The notes under the pieces: model-generated | The model's input: only the letters and a program-made list of their open reading frames with translations | Told to the model about the DNA's origin: nothing | Database searches by the model: none | Made by a program: the position numbers and the translations under genes | Shown here: positions 27,643-35,418 of the stretch, piece by piece | How the letters are laid out: each line of letters begins with the position of its first letter | How positions within the stretch are numbered: the first letter of the stretch is position 1 | NCBI GenBank assembly: GCA_965197865.1 | Contig: CBDANZ010000001.1 | Coordinates: forward strand, 124,001-188,000 | Direction: 5' to 3' | From: CBDANZ01 sp965197865 | GTDB lineage: Bacteria; Acidobacteriota; Vicinamibacteria; Vicinamibacterales; CAVVIG01 | DNA: 64,000 nt

Positions 27643-29736
27643 ATGAACCAACGCTTCGGACTTGCCGGATCGATGGCGCTCGTTGCTGCAACCGCGCTCA
27701 GTGCCGGCCAGGCGCCGCCGCCGGCCACCCAAGCACCCACGTTCAAGACCGAGATCGAGTACGTCGAGGTCGACGCCCTCGTCACCGACGCCGAGGGTCG
27801 CTTCGTACGCGACCTCACGAAAGACGATTTTCAGGTTTTCGAGGACGGAAAGCCTCAGACGATTAGCACGTTCTCGCTCGTTGACATCCCGATCGAGCGC
27901 GGCGAGCGGCCGCTGTTCGCGGCGGCGCCCATCGAGCCAGACGTCCGGACGAACGAGCGCCCCTTCGACGGCCGCGTGTACGTGTTGATTCTCGACGCTT
28001 GGCACACCTACGCGCTGCGGTCGCAACGAGTGAAGATTGCGGCGCGCCGGTTCATCGAGCGCAATCTCGGCGTCAACGACGCGATGGCCGTCGTGCATAC
28101 CGGCGGCCGCTCCAGCGCCGCTCAGGAGTTCACTAGCAACAAGCGCTTGCTCATCGCCTCGGTCGACCAGTTCATGGGCAGGAAGCTGGAGTCGGCGACC
28201 GTGGCGCGCAACGCGGATCGCTTCCGGCTGCTCGACACGCCCGCTGGCGACTTGTACTTCGGGGACACTTTAGAAATGGAGCGCGCGTCCCACGCACGGT
28301 CGACGCTCCGCGCGATCAAGAACACTGCCGAGTGGCTGAGCGCCCTGCGCGGGCGTCGCAAGTCGATCATCTTCATGAGCGAGGGATTCGACTACGACAG
28401 CACCGACGCGATCCGCCAGTTCAACGAGCCCACGAGCGCGGCCTTAGGGATCATCGACGACATCAGAGAGACGATCGCGGCGACGGCTCGCTCGAATGTC
28501 AGCATTTACGCGATCGATCCCCGCGGGCTGACCGACGTCGGCGACCTGTCCATCGGCATCAGGGGGTACACGGAGCGGCAGGCTGTAGGCCGCGGCCTGC
28601 GCACGGAGCTGCGGGCGTCGCAGGACAACCTGCGTGCGCTGGCCGAGGGGACCAACGGCTACGCCGCGGTCAATTCTAACGATTTCGCCGGCGCCTTCGA
28701 CCGAATCGTTCGGGACAACAGCTCGTACTACATGATGGCCTACTATCCGCCGTCGGTCCGGCGCGACGGCAGGTTCCACCGGATCGAGGTGCGCGTATCG
28801 CGGCCGGGTCTGACCGTGCGCGCACGGCGGGGCTATGTGGCCCCGAAAGGGACTGCCGCGCCTCGGAAGCCGGCAAGAAGCAACGGCGGCGCTTCGCCCC
28901 TCGTCGTGGAGGCGCTGAACAGCCCGCTTCCGGTCAGCGGCTTGACGATGCATGTCTTCACGGCGTCGTTCAAGGGCACCGCGCCGAACGCTTCGGTCTT
29001 GCTCGGCGTCGAGCTGAGCGCGCGCGATCTCTCGCTCGCCACCGGCGGCAAAGTGGAGCTGTCGTACTTCGCCTCGGACGTCTCGGGCAAGACGCGCGGC
29101 GGACAAACGGACAACCTCACACTGAACCTGCGTCCCGAAACCAAGGCGCGCGTCGAGCAGGAGGGCGCCCTTCGGATACTGAATCGGCTCGACCTGAAGC
29201 CGGGCCGCTACACCCTGCGCGTGGCTGCGCACGACAAGGTCGGCGGCAAGGTTGGCTCGATCAGCTACGACCTCGAGATCCCAGATTTCTATAAACTGCC
29301 CTTCAGCATGAGCGGTCTGGCGCTCACGTCGTTGTCGGGTGCCGCGATGGTCACCGCGCGGCCCGACGAGGGGCTGCGAAGCGTGCTTCCGGCCCCGCCG
29401 ATGGCGCGGCGGACGTTCCAGCGGAACGACGAGATCGCGCTCTTCGCCGAGATCTACGAGCGATCCGGCACCGCGCCACACGCCGTGGACATCGTGACAA
29501 CCGTCAGGTCGGACGAGGGCGCGATCGTTTTCAAACACGAAGAGGAGCGCAGCTCGAGCGAGCTACAGGGCCAGAGCGGCGGCTTCGGATACCAGGCGCG
29601 CGTGCCGCTTTCGGACCTGGCGCCAGGCTTGTACGTCCTGGCCGTCGAAGCGCGCTCGCGTCTCGGCGATCACCCAACGGTCACCCGACAGGTGCAGTTC
29701 AAGGTCACGCCGGAAATGCTGCTGCTTTCGAGGTGA
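27643..29736 (+). CDS. Secreted VWA-domain protein, acidobacterial type
   Basis: A 697-aa exported protein. A signal peptide (about residues 1-22, ending near SAGQA) is followed by a conserved entry module (VEVDALVTDAEGRFVRDLTKDDFQVFEDGK) and a VWA-like domain (about 100-350). Its metal-site motif reads DAWHT rather than DxSxS, so the MIDAS is probably not classical. The C-terminal half is beta-rich with no recognised domain. This architecture is repeatedly found in Acidobacteriota genomes. Function is unknown; adhesion or a secreted scaffold is inference. Confidence 0.85.
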   Translation: MNQRFGLAGSMALVAATALSAGQAPPPATQAPTFKTEIEYVEVDALVTDAEGRFVRDLTKDDFQVFEDGKPQTISTFSLVDIPIERGERPLFAAAPIEPDVRTNERPFDGRVYVLILDAWHTYALRSQRVKIAARRFIERNLGVNDAMAVVHTGGRSSAAQEFTSNKRLLIASVDQFMGRKLESATVARNADRFRLLDTPAGDLYFGDTLEMERASHARSTLRAIKNTAEWLSALRGRRKSIIFMSEGFDYDSTDAIRQFNEPTSAALGIIDDIRETIAATARSNVSIYAIDPRGLTDVGDLSIGIRGYTERQAVGRGLRTELRASQDNLRALAEGTNGYAAVNSNDFAGAFDRIVRDNSSYYMMAYYPPSVRRDGRFHRIEVRVSRPGLTVRARRGYVAPKGTAAPRKPARSNGGASPLVVEALNSPLPVSGLTMHVFTASFKGTAPNASVLLGVELSARDLSLATGGKVELSYFASDVSGKTRGGQTDNLTLNLRPETKARVEQEGALRILNRLDLKPGRYTLRVAAHDKVGGKVGSISYDLEIPDFYKLPFSMSGLALTSLSGAAMVTARPDEGLRSVLPAPPMARRTFQRNDEIALFAEIYERSGTAPHAVDIVTTVRSDEGAIVFKHEEERSSSELQGQSGGFGYQARVPLSDLAPGLYVLAVEARSRLGDHPTVTRQVQFKVTPEMLLLSR

Positions 29737-29748
29737 AGACCGCCGCCC

Positions 29749-30162
29749 ATGTGGCCACTGCTACTCGCGGTGCTCCTGCAGGGATCGGCGCCCATGCGCG
29801 TCGTCGACTCGGGTAATCAGAGTGGCATCGACGAGAGGCATCAGGCGGTAGTGCGAAGCGCCGCGGAATGGAACACGCTGTGGCGTCAGCACTCGCCGGA
29901 CCGGCCGTAGCCGCAGGTCGACATTCACGCGCGAGATGGTCGTCAGCGTCTTTCTGGGCAGTCGCCCGACCGCCTGATTCAGGATCGATATCGTGAACGT
30001 GGTGGAGAAAGACGGCGTACTTCTCGTGCAGTATCGCGAGACGCGCCCACCAGACGATGCGATCACGGCCAGGTGATCACATCGCCGTATCACATTGCCG
30101 CCGCGCCGAAGTCTGCCGGGGAAGTCCGGTTCGAACGCGCACAATATGAAGTGAAAAAGTAG
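29749..30162 (+). pseudogene. PrcB-domain-like protein, relic
   Basis: The ATG at 29749 opens MWPLLLAVLLQGSAP and SAAEWNTLWRQHSPDRP and then hits TAG. Continuing with a one-base shift gives FTREMVVSVFLGSRPTA, a TGA, then FRIDIVNVVEKDGVLLVQY and TRPPDDAITA. A second shift restores VITSPYHIAAAPKSAGEVRF to the stop at 30162. The pieces together match the C-terminal domain of PrcB-type proteins. With two nonsense codons and two shifts it is dead. It starts 12 bases after the VWA gene. Confidence 0.75.
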
Positions 30163-30227
30163 AGTAGAAGTGAAAAGGTAGGGGACTGAGCGTCCTGTTC
30201 GCTTTTACCTTACTTGCTTTTCCCTTC

Positions 30228-30713
30228 TTACTCTTTCGCCGGCTCGGGGGGCGTCAAAGGCGCCTCCAGCTTGGGGACTAAGACCGGCTTCACTGTCCCG
30301 TTGGCGTGGTTGAAATTGAAGTTGTTCGCGTTCATCTCGGGCCGAAACGGCGTCTCGATCGCGATGTCCTGGATTTCGCCCGGTTGAAGCAGGCCATTGA
30401 TGACCCCGGTGCCGATGGTCACGACGTTGCCCGCTTGGCCCGCCTTGTCGTACCAAGTCTCACGGATCGACAGGCGCGCGATCGGCGCATCAGCCGAGAC
30501 GTTCCGGACCTTGAAACTGGTGACGACCATGTCTTTTACGCGCCGGGTGGTGGGTCGCGTGTACTCGACGATCGCCTCCCCCCTGAGAGGCGGCGTGAAC
30601 TTCTTGCCTGCCAGGATCGACGGCAAACGTGGGGCTTGCGTGGGCTGCGCCCCCGCTGGGGCGGCGAAGAAGCTCACAAACACTGTGGCGACGGCAATGC
30701 GCGCGCAATGCAT
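30228..30713 (-). CDS. Secreted protein of unknown function
   Basis: A 161-aa protein from the ATG at 30713, chosen for its GGGGAGG ribosome-binding site. A signal peptide ends near APAGAQ. The mature part is beta-rich (EAIVEYTRPTTRRVKDMVVTSF, APIARLSIRETWYDKAG, LLQPGEIQDIAIETPF) and ends in a Pro/Glu tail. The fold suggests an FxLYD-like or immunoglobulin-like domain, but I do not recognise the family. Confidence 0.7.
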   Translation of the reverse strand: MHCARIAVATVFVSFFAAPAGAQPTQAPRLPSILAGKKFTPPLRGEAIVEYTRPTTRRVKDMVVTSFKVRNVSADAPIARLSIRETWYDKAGQAGNVVTIGTGVINGLLQPGEIQDIAIETPFRPEMNANNFNFNHANGTVKPVLVPKLEAPLTPPEPAKE

Positions 30714-30795
30714 AACGATCCTCCCCTTGAAAATGGGCCGACGTAGGAAATAGGCCAACTTAGGAGAATAGCGGCGGTAATTATACCAGTCGGGG

Positions 30796-31254
30796 CTACA
30801 TTTCGCCGTTCCAGTCCTCTGGCTCAGGGTTCAGCGAGCGGAAGACCTCCAGGTGCCACTTGCCGCCGCCCCACGGCTCGATGACTTCGGCCGCGACGAC
30901 ATCCACAAGGAGCTCCGAAAAGAGCCGGCCCTCGGGGTCCCCTTCGAGGTGGTAGGCGGGCTCGTCCCAGCCGAAGTTCGGATACAGCATCAGTGAGAGA
31001 AACAGATCGTAGCCATCGTCGACGACAATCAACTGGCCGCACGGGCGTTTCAGCGTTGAATGGTAGATGAGGTACTTCTCCGCGCTGTGGGCGCGGATGT
31101 AGCGTTTCAGCGCGAACTCACGCGCGACGATTTCCTCGACGGCAATCTTCTTGTCCCAGCAGTCGTGGCAGTATTTCTCCTCGCCACGCGGCTCGGATAC
31201 CTCCTTGGCGCCGCACAGCGCACACCGAGACTTGACGACCGACTTTCGGGGCAT
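30796..31254 (-). CDS. Small zinc-ribbon protein, hypothetical
   Basis: A 152-aa cytoplasmic protein. The N-terminus has CALC and CHDC pairs (Cys11, Cys14, about Cys29 and Cys32), typical of a four-cysteine zinc ribbon. The rest (LIYHSTLKRPCGQLIVVDDGYDLFLSLMLYPNFGWDEP, FSELLVDVVAAEVIEPWGG) matches no family I can name. No obvious partner gene lies beside it. Confidence 0.7.
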   Translation of the reverse strand: MPRKSVVKSRCALCGAKEVSEPRGEEKYCHDCWDKKIAVEEIVAREFALKRYIRAHSAEKYLIYHSTLKRPCGQLIVVDDGYDLFLSLMLYPNFGWDEPAYHLEGDPEGRLFSELLVDVVAAEVIEPWGGGKWHLEVFRSLNPEPEDWNGEM

Positions 31255-31343
31255 GGCTTCAATTTACAGCTTACAATTCACAATGTCCAAGGGAATGAGC
31301 GGGTCCCAGTTGTTCTTCGTTGACTGTAGATTGTCACTCATAG

Positions 31344-31766
31344 ATGGCCATGAAACGACCGACGCACCACGGGCTTCGCCACCTTGCGCTGAACGTCCGC
31401 GACCTCGAACGCATGAAGCGCTTCTACGTGGATCTCCTCGGATTTGCGGTTGAATGGGAGCCCGATCCGGACAATATCTACCTGTCGTCCAGCATCGACA
31501 ACCTGGCCTTGCACCGTTCGACTTCGCTCACGGGCGATCCCTCGGTCGGAGCGGAGGAGGCGGCACCGGGCTCACTTGATCACTTCGGGCTCGTCGTGGG
31601 CGAGGCGAACGATGTGGATCGCTGGGCGGCGTTTCTGGAAGGCCGCGGTGTCCCAATCGATGGGAAGCCTCGCACCCATCGCGACGGCGCGCGGTCATTC
31701 TATTTCCGCGATCCGGATGGGAACAAGGTCCAGATCATTCATCACCCGCCCATCAGCCAGAAATAA
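31344..31766 (+). CDS. VOC-family (glyoxalase/bleomycin-resistance fold) protein
   Basis: A 140-aa single-domain metalloenzyme-fold protein. LRHLALNVRDLERMKRFYVDLLGFAVEWEPD gives the first beta-alpha-beta motif with the His ligand. SLDHFGLVVGEANDVDRWAAFLEGRGV and SFYFRDPDGNKVQIIHHPP give the second His and a Glu/Gln-region. The substrate is unknown. An ATG at 31350 is an alternative start. It overlaps the end of the phosphorylase relic on the other strand. Confidence 0.85.
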   Translation: MAMKRPTHHGLRHLALNVRDLERMKRFYVDLLGFAVEWEPDPDNIYLSSSIDNLALHRSTSLTGDPSVGAEEAAPGSLDHFGLVVGEANDVDRWAAFLEGRGVPIDGKPRTHRDGARSFYFRDPDGNKVQIIHHPPISQK

Positions 31767-32054
31767 ATCGCCGTCCCGCAACTTCCCGGGCGAGCGTCGG
31801 CGCGTATATGCGCTCCACGTATTCTTTCACCATGCGGCGCACCGAGAAGCGCGGCGCGACAAAGCGAATGGCCTCCTTGGCTGTGGCGAGTCAGCGGTTG
31901 GGCACGCCCGCGGTGTCGCGCGCCACAGCGTGTAATCGAGGCGGCGGAAGACTAATCTCGCCTCGCGATGCCAGCTCGACCACGAATCGATGGCGAGATC
32001 GTCGAGGCGGGTTGGACGTTCGGGTAGCGGAGGAAGCCCTGAATACCTCTTCAT
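31754..32054 (-). pseudogene. Alpha-glucan phosphorylase, internal-deletion relic
   Basis: From the ATG at 32054 the minus strand reads KRYSGLPPLPERPTRLDDLA and SWSSWHREARLVFRRLDYTL, the characteristic N-terminus of the glycogen/alpha-glucan phosphorylase family. About 50 bases later another frame gives FVAPRFSVRRMVKEYVERIY and APTLAREVAGRRF, the characteristic C-terminus, ending at 31754. Some 600 internal codons are missing, so a single large deletion plus drift is the likely history. Confidence 0.7.
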
Positions 32055-32100
32055 AAGACCGCAAGCTTGCAGGATTGCGCGATTGCAGGAAGGAAGGTGG

Positions 32101-33060
32101 TCAAAGGGCGCCCACGAGCGTGGTGAACACGGAAAGATCAATGTTGCCGCCCGAGACGACGGCCACCACCTTACCGCGTCCCGCCCGGCCACCAAGCGCC
32201 GCCGCGATGGCGCAGCCGGCGGCTCCTTCGGGGATCACGTGGGCGCGATCGGCGGCGAGCCGCATCGCGCGCGCCACGTCGGCCAGGGGCACGACGATCG
32301 AGCCCGACAGCGATCGAAGGAGCGGCCACGTTGTGTCCAGCACAGACTTGCCGCCCGCGCCTTCGACGAAGGATGCTCTCCAGCCCTCAAAGGTGACGGG
32401 CCGTCTGGCCGCGAGCGACGCCGCCGTTTCTGGCTCCGCCGCGAAGATTCGAACCCCCGGTCGCCGCTCCATCACGGCTACGGCGATGCCAGAGAGCAGC
32501 CCCCCGCCGCCCAGCGGCGCCACGATCGCATCAACGTCGGGCAGATCTTCCAGGATTTCGAGGCCCACCGTGCCGTTGCCGGCGATGAAGCGATCATCGT
32601 CGAACGGGTGCACGAAGTAGCCGGTCATCCGATCGGACTGGTGCGCGATCGCGGTGCGCCAGCATGCGTCGTAGGTGGCTCGCACGATCGAGGCACCAAG
32701 CCGTTCGATGGCGCGAATCTTCGTGTCCGGGGCAGTGTCGATCACCATGACCGAGCAGCGTGCGCCGACCTGTCGCGCCGCCAGCGCCACGCCTTGCGCC
32801 GCGTTGCCAGCGTTGACCGTCCATACGCCGTCCTTTAACTGGCCGGCGGAAAGCTGTCGCAGCACGTTGTACGCGCCACGAATCTTGAACGATCCAACGG
32901 GTTGAAGCAGTTCGAGCTTCAAATAGAGCTCGGACAGCGGCCCCTGGTTGTCGAGCTCGATCCGGATGAGCGGAGTGCGCACCGCGGCTTGATAGACGGC
33001 GGTCGCCGCATCGCGAACCTCGGACAGGTCAATCTGACGGCTTGGCACCGCAATCGACAA
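32101..33060 (-). CDS. PLP-dependent threonine/serine dehydratase-like enzyme
   Basis: A 319-aa fold-type II PLP enzyme. The Schiff-base lysine is in PVGSFKIRGAYN (about residue 58). NAGNAAQGVALAA binds the substrate carboxylate and APLGGGGLLSG the PLP phosphate. Family members deaminate threonine or serine, or racemise serine. The usual SxGN is replaced by NAGN, so specificity is unsure. The start is TTG at 33060. The left end of MITE copy B lies only 13 bases upstream, so its original promoter may have been displaced. Confidence 0.85.
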   Translation of the reverse strand: MSIAVPSRQIDLSEVRDAATAVYQAAVRTPLIRIELDNQGPLSELYLKLELLQPVGSFKIRGAYNVLRQLSAGQLKDGVWTVNAGNAAQGVALAARQVGARCSVMVIDTAPDTKIRAIERLGASIVRATYDACWRTAIAHQSDRMTGYFVHPFDDDRFIAGNGTVGLEILEDLPDVDAIVAPLGGGGLLSGIAVAVMERRPGVRIFAAEPETAASLAARRPVTFEGWRASFVEGAGGKSVLDTTWPLLRSLSGSIVVPLADVARAMRLAADRAHVIPEGAAGCAIAAALGGRAGRGKVVAVVSGGNIDLSVFTTLVGAL

Positions 33061-33101
33061 GACGAGGCCATTCTAGCAGTCCGTATATGGACTCCTCCCG
33101 G

Positions 33102-33336
33102 TGATCAAGCGAGTGGGTCGTGACGGTCGGTCCTTCGCGTCGGTTGCGGTCGTATATCCGGCCTGTCCGTGGAGAGCCTTTGCCTCCTGGCCAACATGGA
33201 TAGTCGCGCACCGCGGGCCAATCGTGGTGCCGGCGTCGAGCGCCAGGGCTGCTATCAGCCTGATGCGGTGTCGGTCGGACCGAAGGGCCATGTCAGGGTC
33301 ACTCGCTCAGCATCTCGCGTGGAGGTGTAGCTCGGG
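33102..33336 (-). ncRNA. Candidate bridge-RNA region of the IS1111-type element
   Basis: These 235 bases lie between the transposase stop and the element end. IS110-family recombinases use an RNA from the element's non-coding end, and for the IS1111 group this lies downstream of the transposase. Within it GTCCGTGG (33165-33172) is identical to the 8 bases spanning the insertion point in the MITE. CGTATAT (about 33151-33157) matches the left junction of the inserted element. These are short matches, so the assignment is inference. Confidence 0.45.
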
Positions 33337-34377
33337 TTACGCCGCGTCCGGCAGTGCGCAGGGCACATCCTTGTGCCAAACCGCCCAAACGAGTCGGCCG
33401 AGTTTGTTCGCCACGGCAATCGTGGCTTTGTTGTAGCCGCGCCGCGCGTGCACCGTCATCGCCCAGTGGTGCAGACGCGTGAGGGGCTGCTGGGCCGCCC
33501 GGCGCCGGTGGGCCGACGCGAGCACCGCGCGCGCGCCGTGGGTGAGCAAGCACCGGAGATACACGTCCCCGCGTTTACTGATCCCCCCGAGGCGCCGCCG
33601 CTGCCCACTCGAGTACTCGCGCGGCGTCAGGCCGAGCCAGCTGGCAAACTGGCGCGCGCGCCGGAATGCGTGGATGTGCCCGACGGTGCCGACGAGGGCC
33701 GTGGCGGTCAACAGCCCAATCCCGGGAATCGTCCGCAGTCGCATCACGACGGGGTCGGCGTCGGCCAGGGCGCGCAATTCCCGTTCCAGGCCGGCAATCC
33801 GAGCCTCAATCGCCCGCACTTCCTCGTGGACGCTCGTGAGCACCTGCCGCAGATGCCTCGGCAACACGGTGGCCGCCTCGTCGAGCAGCACAGGCAAGGC
33901 CCGCAGCGCCGCACAGGCCCCCGCCGGCAGCAGCAGCCCCTGTTCCCGCAAGAGCCCGCGTAACACATTGATGCGCGCCGTCCGCGTCGTCATCCACTGC
34001 TCGCGCACCCGGTGCAGCGCCACGAGCGCTTGCTGCTCGACCCGCTTCACCGGGACACGGGGTATCTCGCCCGACCGGATCGCCTCGCGGATCGCCTCCG
34101 CATCCGCCCGGTCCGTCTTGTTGCGCCGCACGTAGGGCCGCACGTACGCCGGGGGCACGAGGGTGACGCGATGGCCGTGTTGCTGGGCAACCCGCCCCCA
34201 GTAGTGGGCGGTGCCACACGCCTCCATCACCACATGGGTCGGCGGCGTCTGCGCGAGAAAGCGGGCGAACCGTGCGCGGTTGAGTCGCTGGCGCGACCAC
34301 ACGCGCCACCGGGCATTGGCGATCGCCAGCTCGAACACGGACTTTGCCAGGTCAACGGCCACTGTCGTAGCATCCAT
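33337..34377 (-). CDS. IS110-family (IS1111 group) transposase
   Basis: A DEDD/serine recombinase of 346 aa from the ATG at 34377 (MDATTVAVDLAKSVFELAIA). The N-terminal RuvC-like domain shows Asp in VAVDLAKS, Glu in HVVMEACG and the DRADAEAI motif (NKTDRADAEAI). A coiled coil follows. The C-terminal Tnp20 domain has IPGIGLLTATALVG and SWLGLTPREYSSGQRRRLGGIS, with the nucleophile-region serine. It is intact, so the element may still be active. Confidence 0.93.
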   Translation of the reverse strand: MDATTVAVDLAKSVFELAIANARWRVWSRQRLNRARFARFLAQTPPTHVVMEACGTAHYWGRVAQQHGHRVTLVPPAYVRPYVRRNKTDRADAEAIREAIRSGEIPRVPVKRVEQQALVALHRVREQWMTTRTARINVLRGLLREQGLLLPAGACAALRALPVLLDEAATVLPRHLRQVLTSVHEEVRAIEARIAGLERELRALADADPVVMRLRTIPGIGLLTATALVGTVGHIHAFRRARQFASWLGLTPREYSSGQRRRLGGISKRGDVYLRCLLTHGARAVLASAHRRRAAQQPLTRLHHWAMTVHARRGYNKATIAVANKLGRLVWAVWHKDVPCALPDAA

Positions 34378-34683
34378 TTCGGTTTCCTCCTGGTTGTGGC
34401 TGATGGGCATCAGCTGATGCGGCACATCGTGCCGCATCGGAACCGGGAGGAGTCCATACCATCATGGTGAAAGTCGGGCGCTGCACCGAGACGAGCGAGG
34501 CGCCTCGCGGGCAAGGCGCGACGACCGAGAATACCGCCTGTATTTGATGGAGGAGCAACGCAGGCCACGAGGATGCATCGCTCGTCGAATGCAGACGGAC
34601 TTTCACCACGGACTGCTAGGCGCCGACTCGAAGATACGTCAACGGTCAACGACCGAGGCGGCGGGCCGATGGATCGAAGCTGG

Positions 34684-34689
34684 TACAAT
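34684..34689 (+). promoter_or_regulatory. -10 box ahead of the outer-membrane-like gene
   Basis: TACAAT in the context GGTACAATCGA lies 11 bases before the ATG at 34701, almost the same context and spacing as GGTATAATCGA before the VWA gene. No clear -35 box is seen. Confidence 0.45.
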
Positions 34690-34700
34690 CGACGCGCGCC

Positions 34701-35351
34701 ATGCGACGCTCTGCCGTTCTTCTCGCAGCGCTTGCCGTGACGTCAGCGGTGAGCGGCACGGCACACGCTCAGGTTGCGCCACCGCCAATCGGTCCCTTCG
34801 TCTTCGACGTGCGTGGCTCCTTTCCCAAGTTCGTGACCGATCCCCAGCTCGCCGACAGTCGCGGGTTGAGCCCTAACGAACTGCCCGGCCGCGGTCTCGG
34901 CCTCGACCTCGGAGCGCACGTGTATCTCTTCACGTGGAGGGCGATCACGTTCGGCCTCGGAGGTCAGTTGACGCTGGCACGATCGCATGAGTCGCCGCCG
35001 GAGGTTTCGGGCGTGACGTTAGGGCGGCCCGTGACCGAGCGATTCACCTCGATCGTGCCACAACTGTCGTTCAACTTCGGGACCGGCAACGGCTGGAGCT
35101 ACATCAGCGGCGGCATGGGTCCAGCGCGCTGGTTGCTCGTGCCCGACGGGGAGCAGCCAACGGCGGCCGACGAGGAACGCCTGACGACGATCAATTACGG
35201 CGGAGGCGCGCGGTGGTTCACGAAGCCGCGCCTCGCCTTCACGCTGGACGTGCGCTTCCATGCGATTGCTCCCGGCACGGCCCAGCGCGGCTTCCCCGGC
35301 AGCCCGCGTACGACGATGCTCATCATGGGCGCTGGAATATCGATAAGGTGA
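34701..35351 (+). CDS. Exported beta-barrel-like outer membrane protein
   Basis: A 216-aa protein with a signal peptide (about residues 1-23, ending AHAQ). Alternating hydrophobic strands follow, including GLGLDLGAHVYLFTWRAITFGLG, TSIVPQLSFNFGTGNGWSYISGG, TINYGGGARWFTKPRLAFTLDVRF and a final TTMLIMGAGISIR. These resemble a small eight-stranded barrel. No specific family is recognised. Confidence 0.7.
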   Translation: MRRSAVLLAALAVTSAVSGTAHAQVAPPPIGPFVFDVRGSFPKFVTDPQLADSRGLSPNELPGRGLGLDLGAHVYLFTWRAITFGLGGQLTLARSHESPPEVSGVTLGRPVTERFTSIVPQLSFNFGTGNGWSYISGGMGPARWLLVPDGEQPTAADEERLTTINYGGGARWFTKPRLAFTLDVRFHAIAPGTAQRGFPGSPRTTMLIMGAGISIR

Positions 35352-35418
35352 AAAGTGAAAAGTCAAGAGTCAAGCGCCACTAGGGAAGGTCAAGCGTTCG
35401 ACTTCAAACTTCAGACTT

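Larger units (their letters stand above)
33084..34464 (-). mobile_element. IS1111-type (IS110 family) insertion sequence
   Basis: The element is about 1381 bp, and its ends are fixed by the interrupted MITE repeat (one T is ambiguous). A 16-bp inverted repeat TATGGACTCCTCCCGG is subterminal and asymmetric: 2 bases inside the left end (33086-33101) and 6 bases inside the right end (34443-34458). Asymmetric subterminal repeats and a long non-coding stretch beyond the transposase stop are the pattern of the IS1111 group. I see no target duplication beyond one base. Confidence 0.88.
33074..34618. mobile_element. MITE-like element, copy B, split by an IS
   Basis: The first 10 bases (TAGCAGTCCG) are at 33074-33083 and the rest (from TGGTGAAAGTC) is at 34465-34618. 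Joining them gives exactly 164 bp, the length of copy A in rimO, with one visible base difference. The intervening 1381 bp are the IS1111-type element. TA stands at both outer ends. Confidence 0.88.

Noticed and set aside
34410..34688. Small protein-coding gene on the minus strand across the MITE
   Set aside because: Its frame is the MITE copy's open reading in the same phase as in rimO. It crosses the IS end and has no start signal or conservation of its own.
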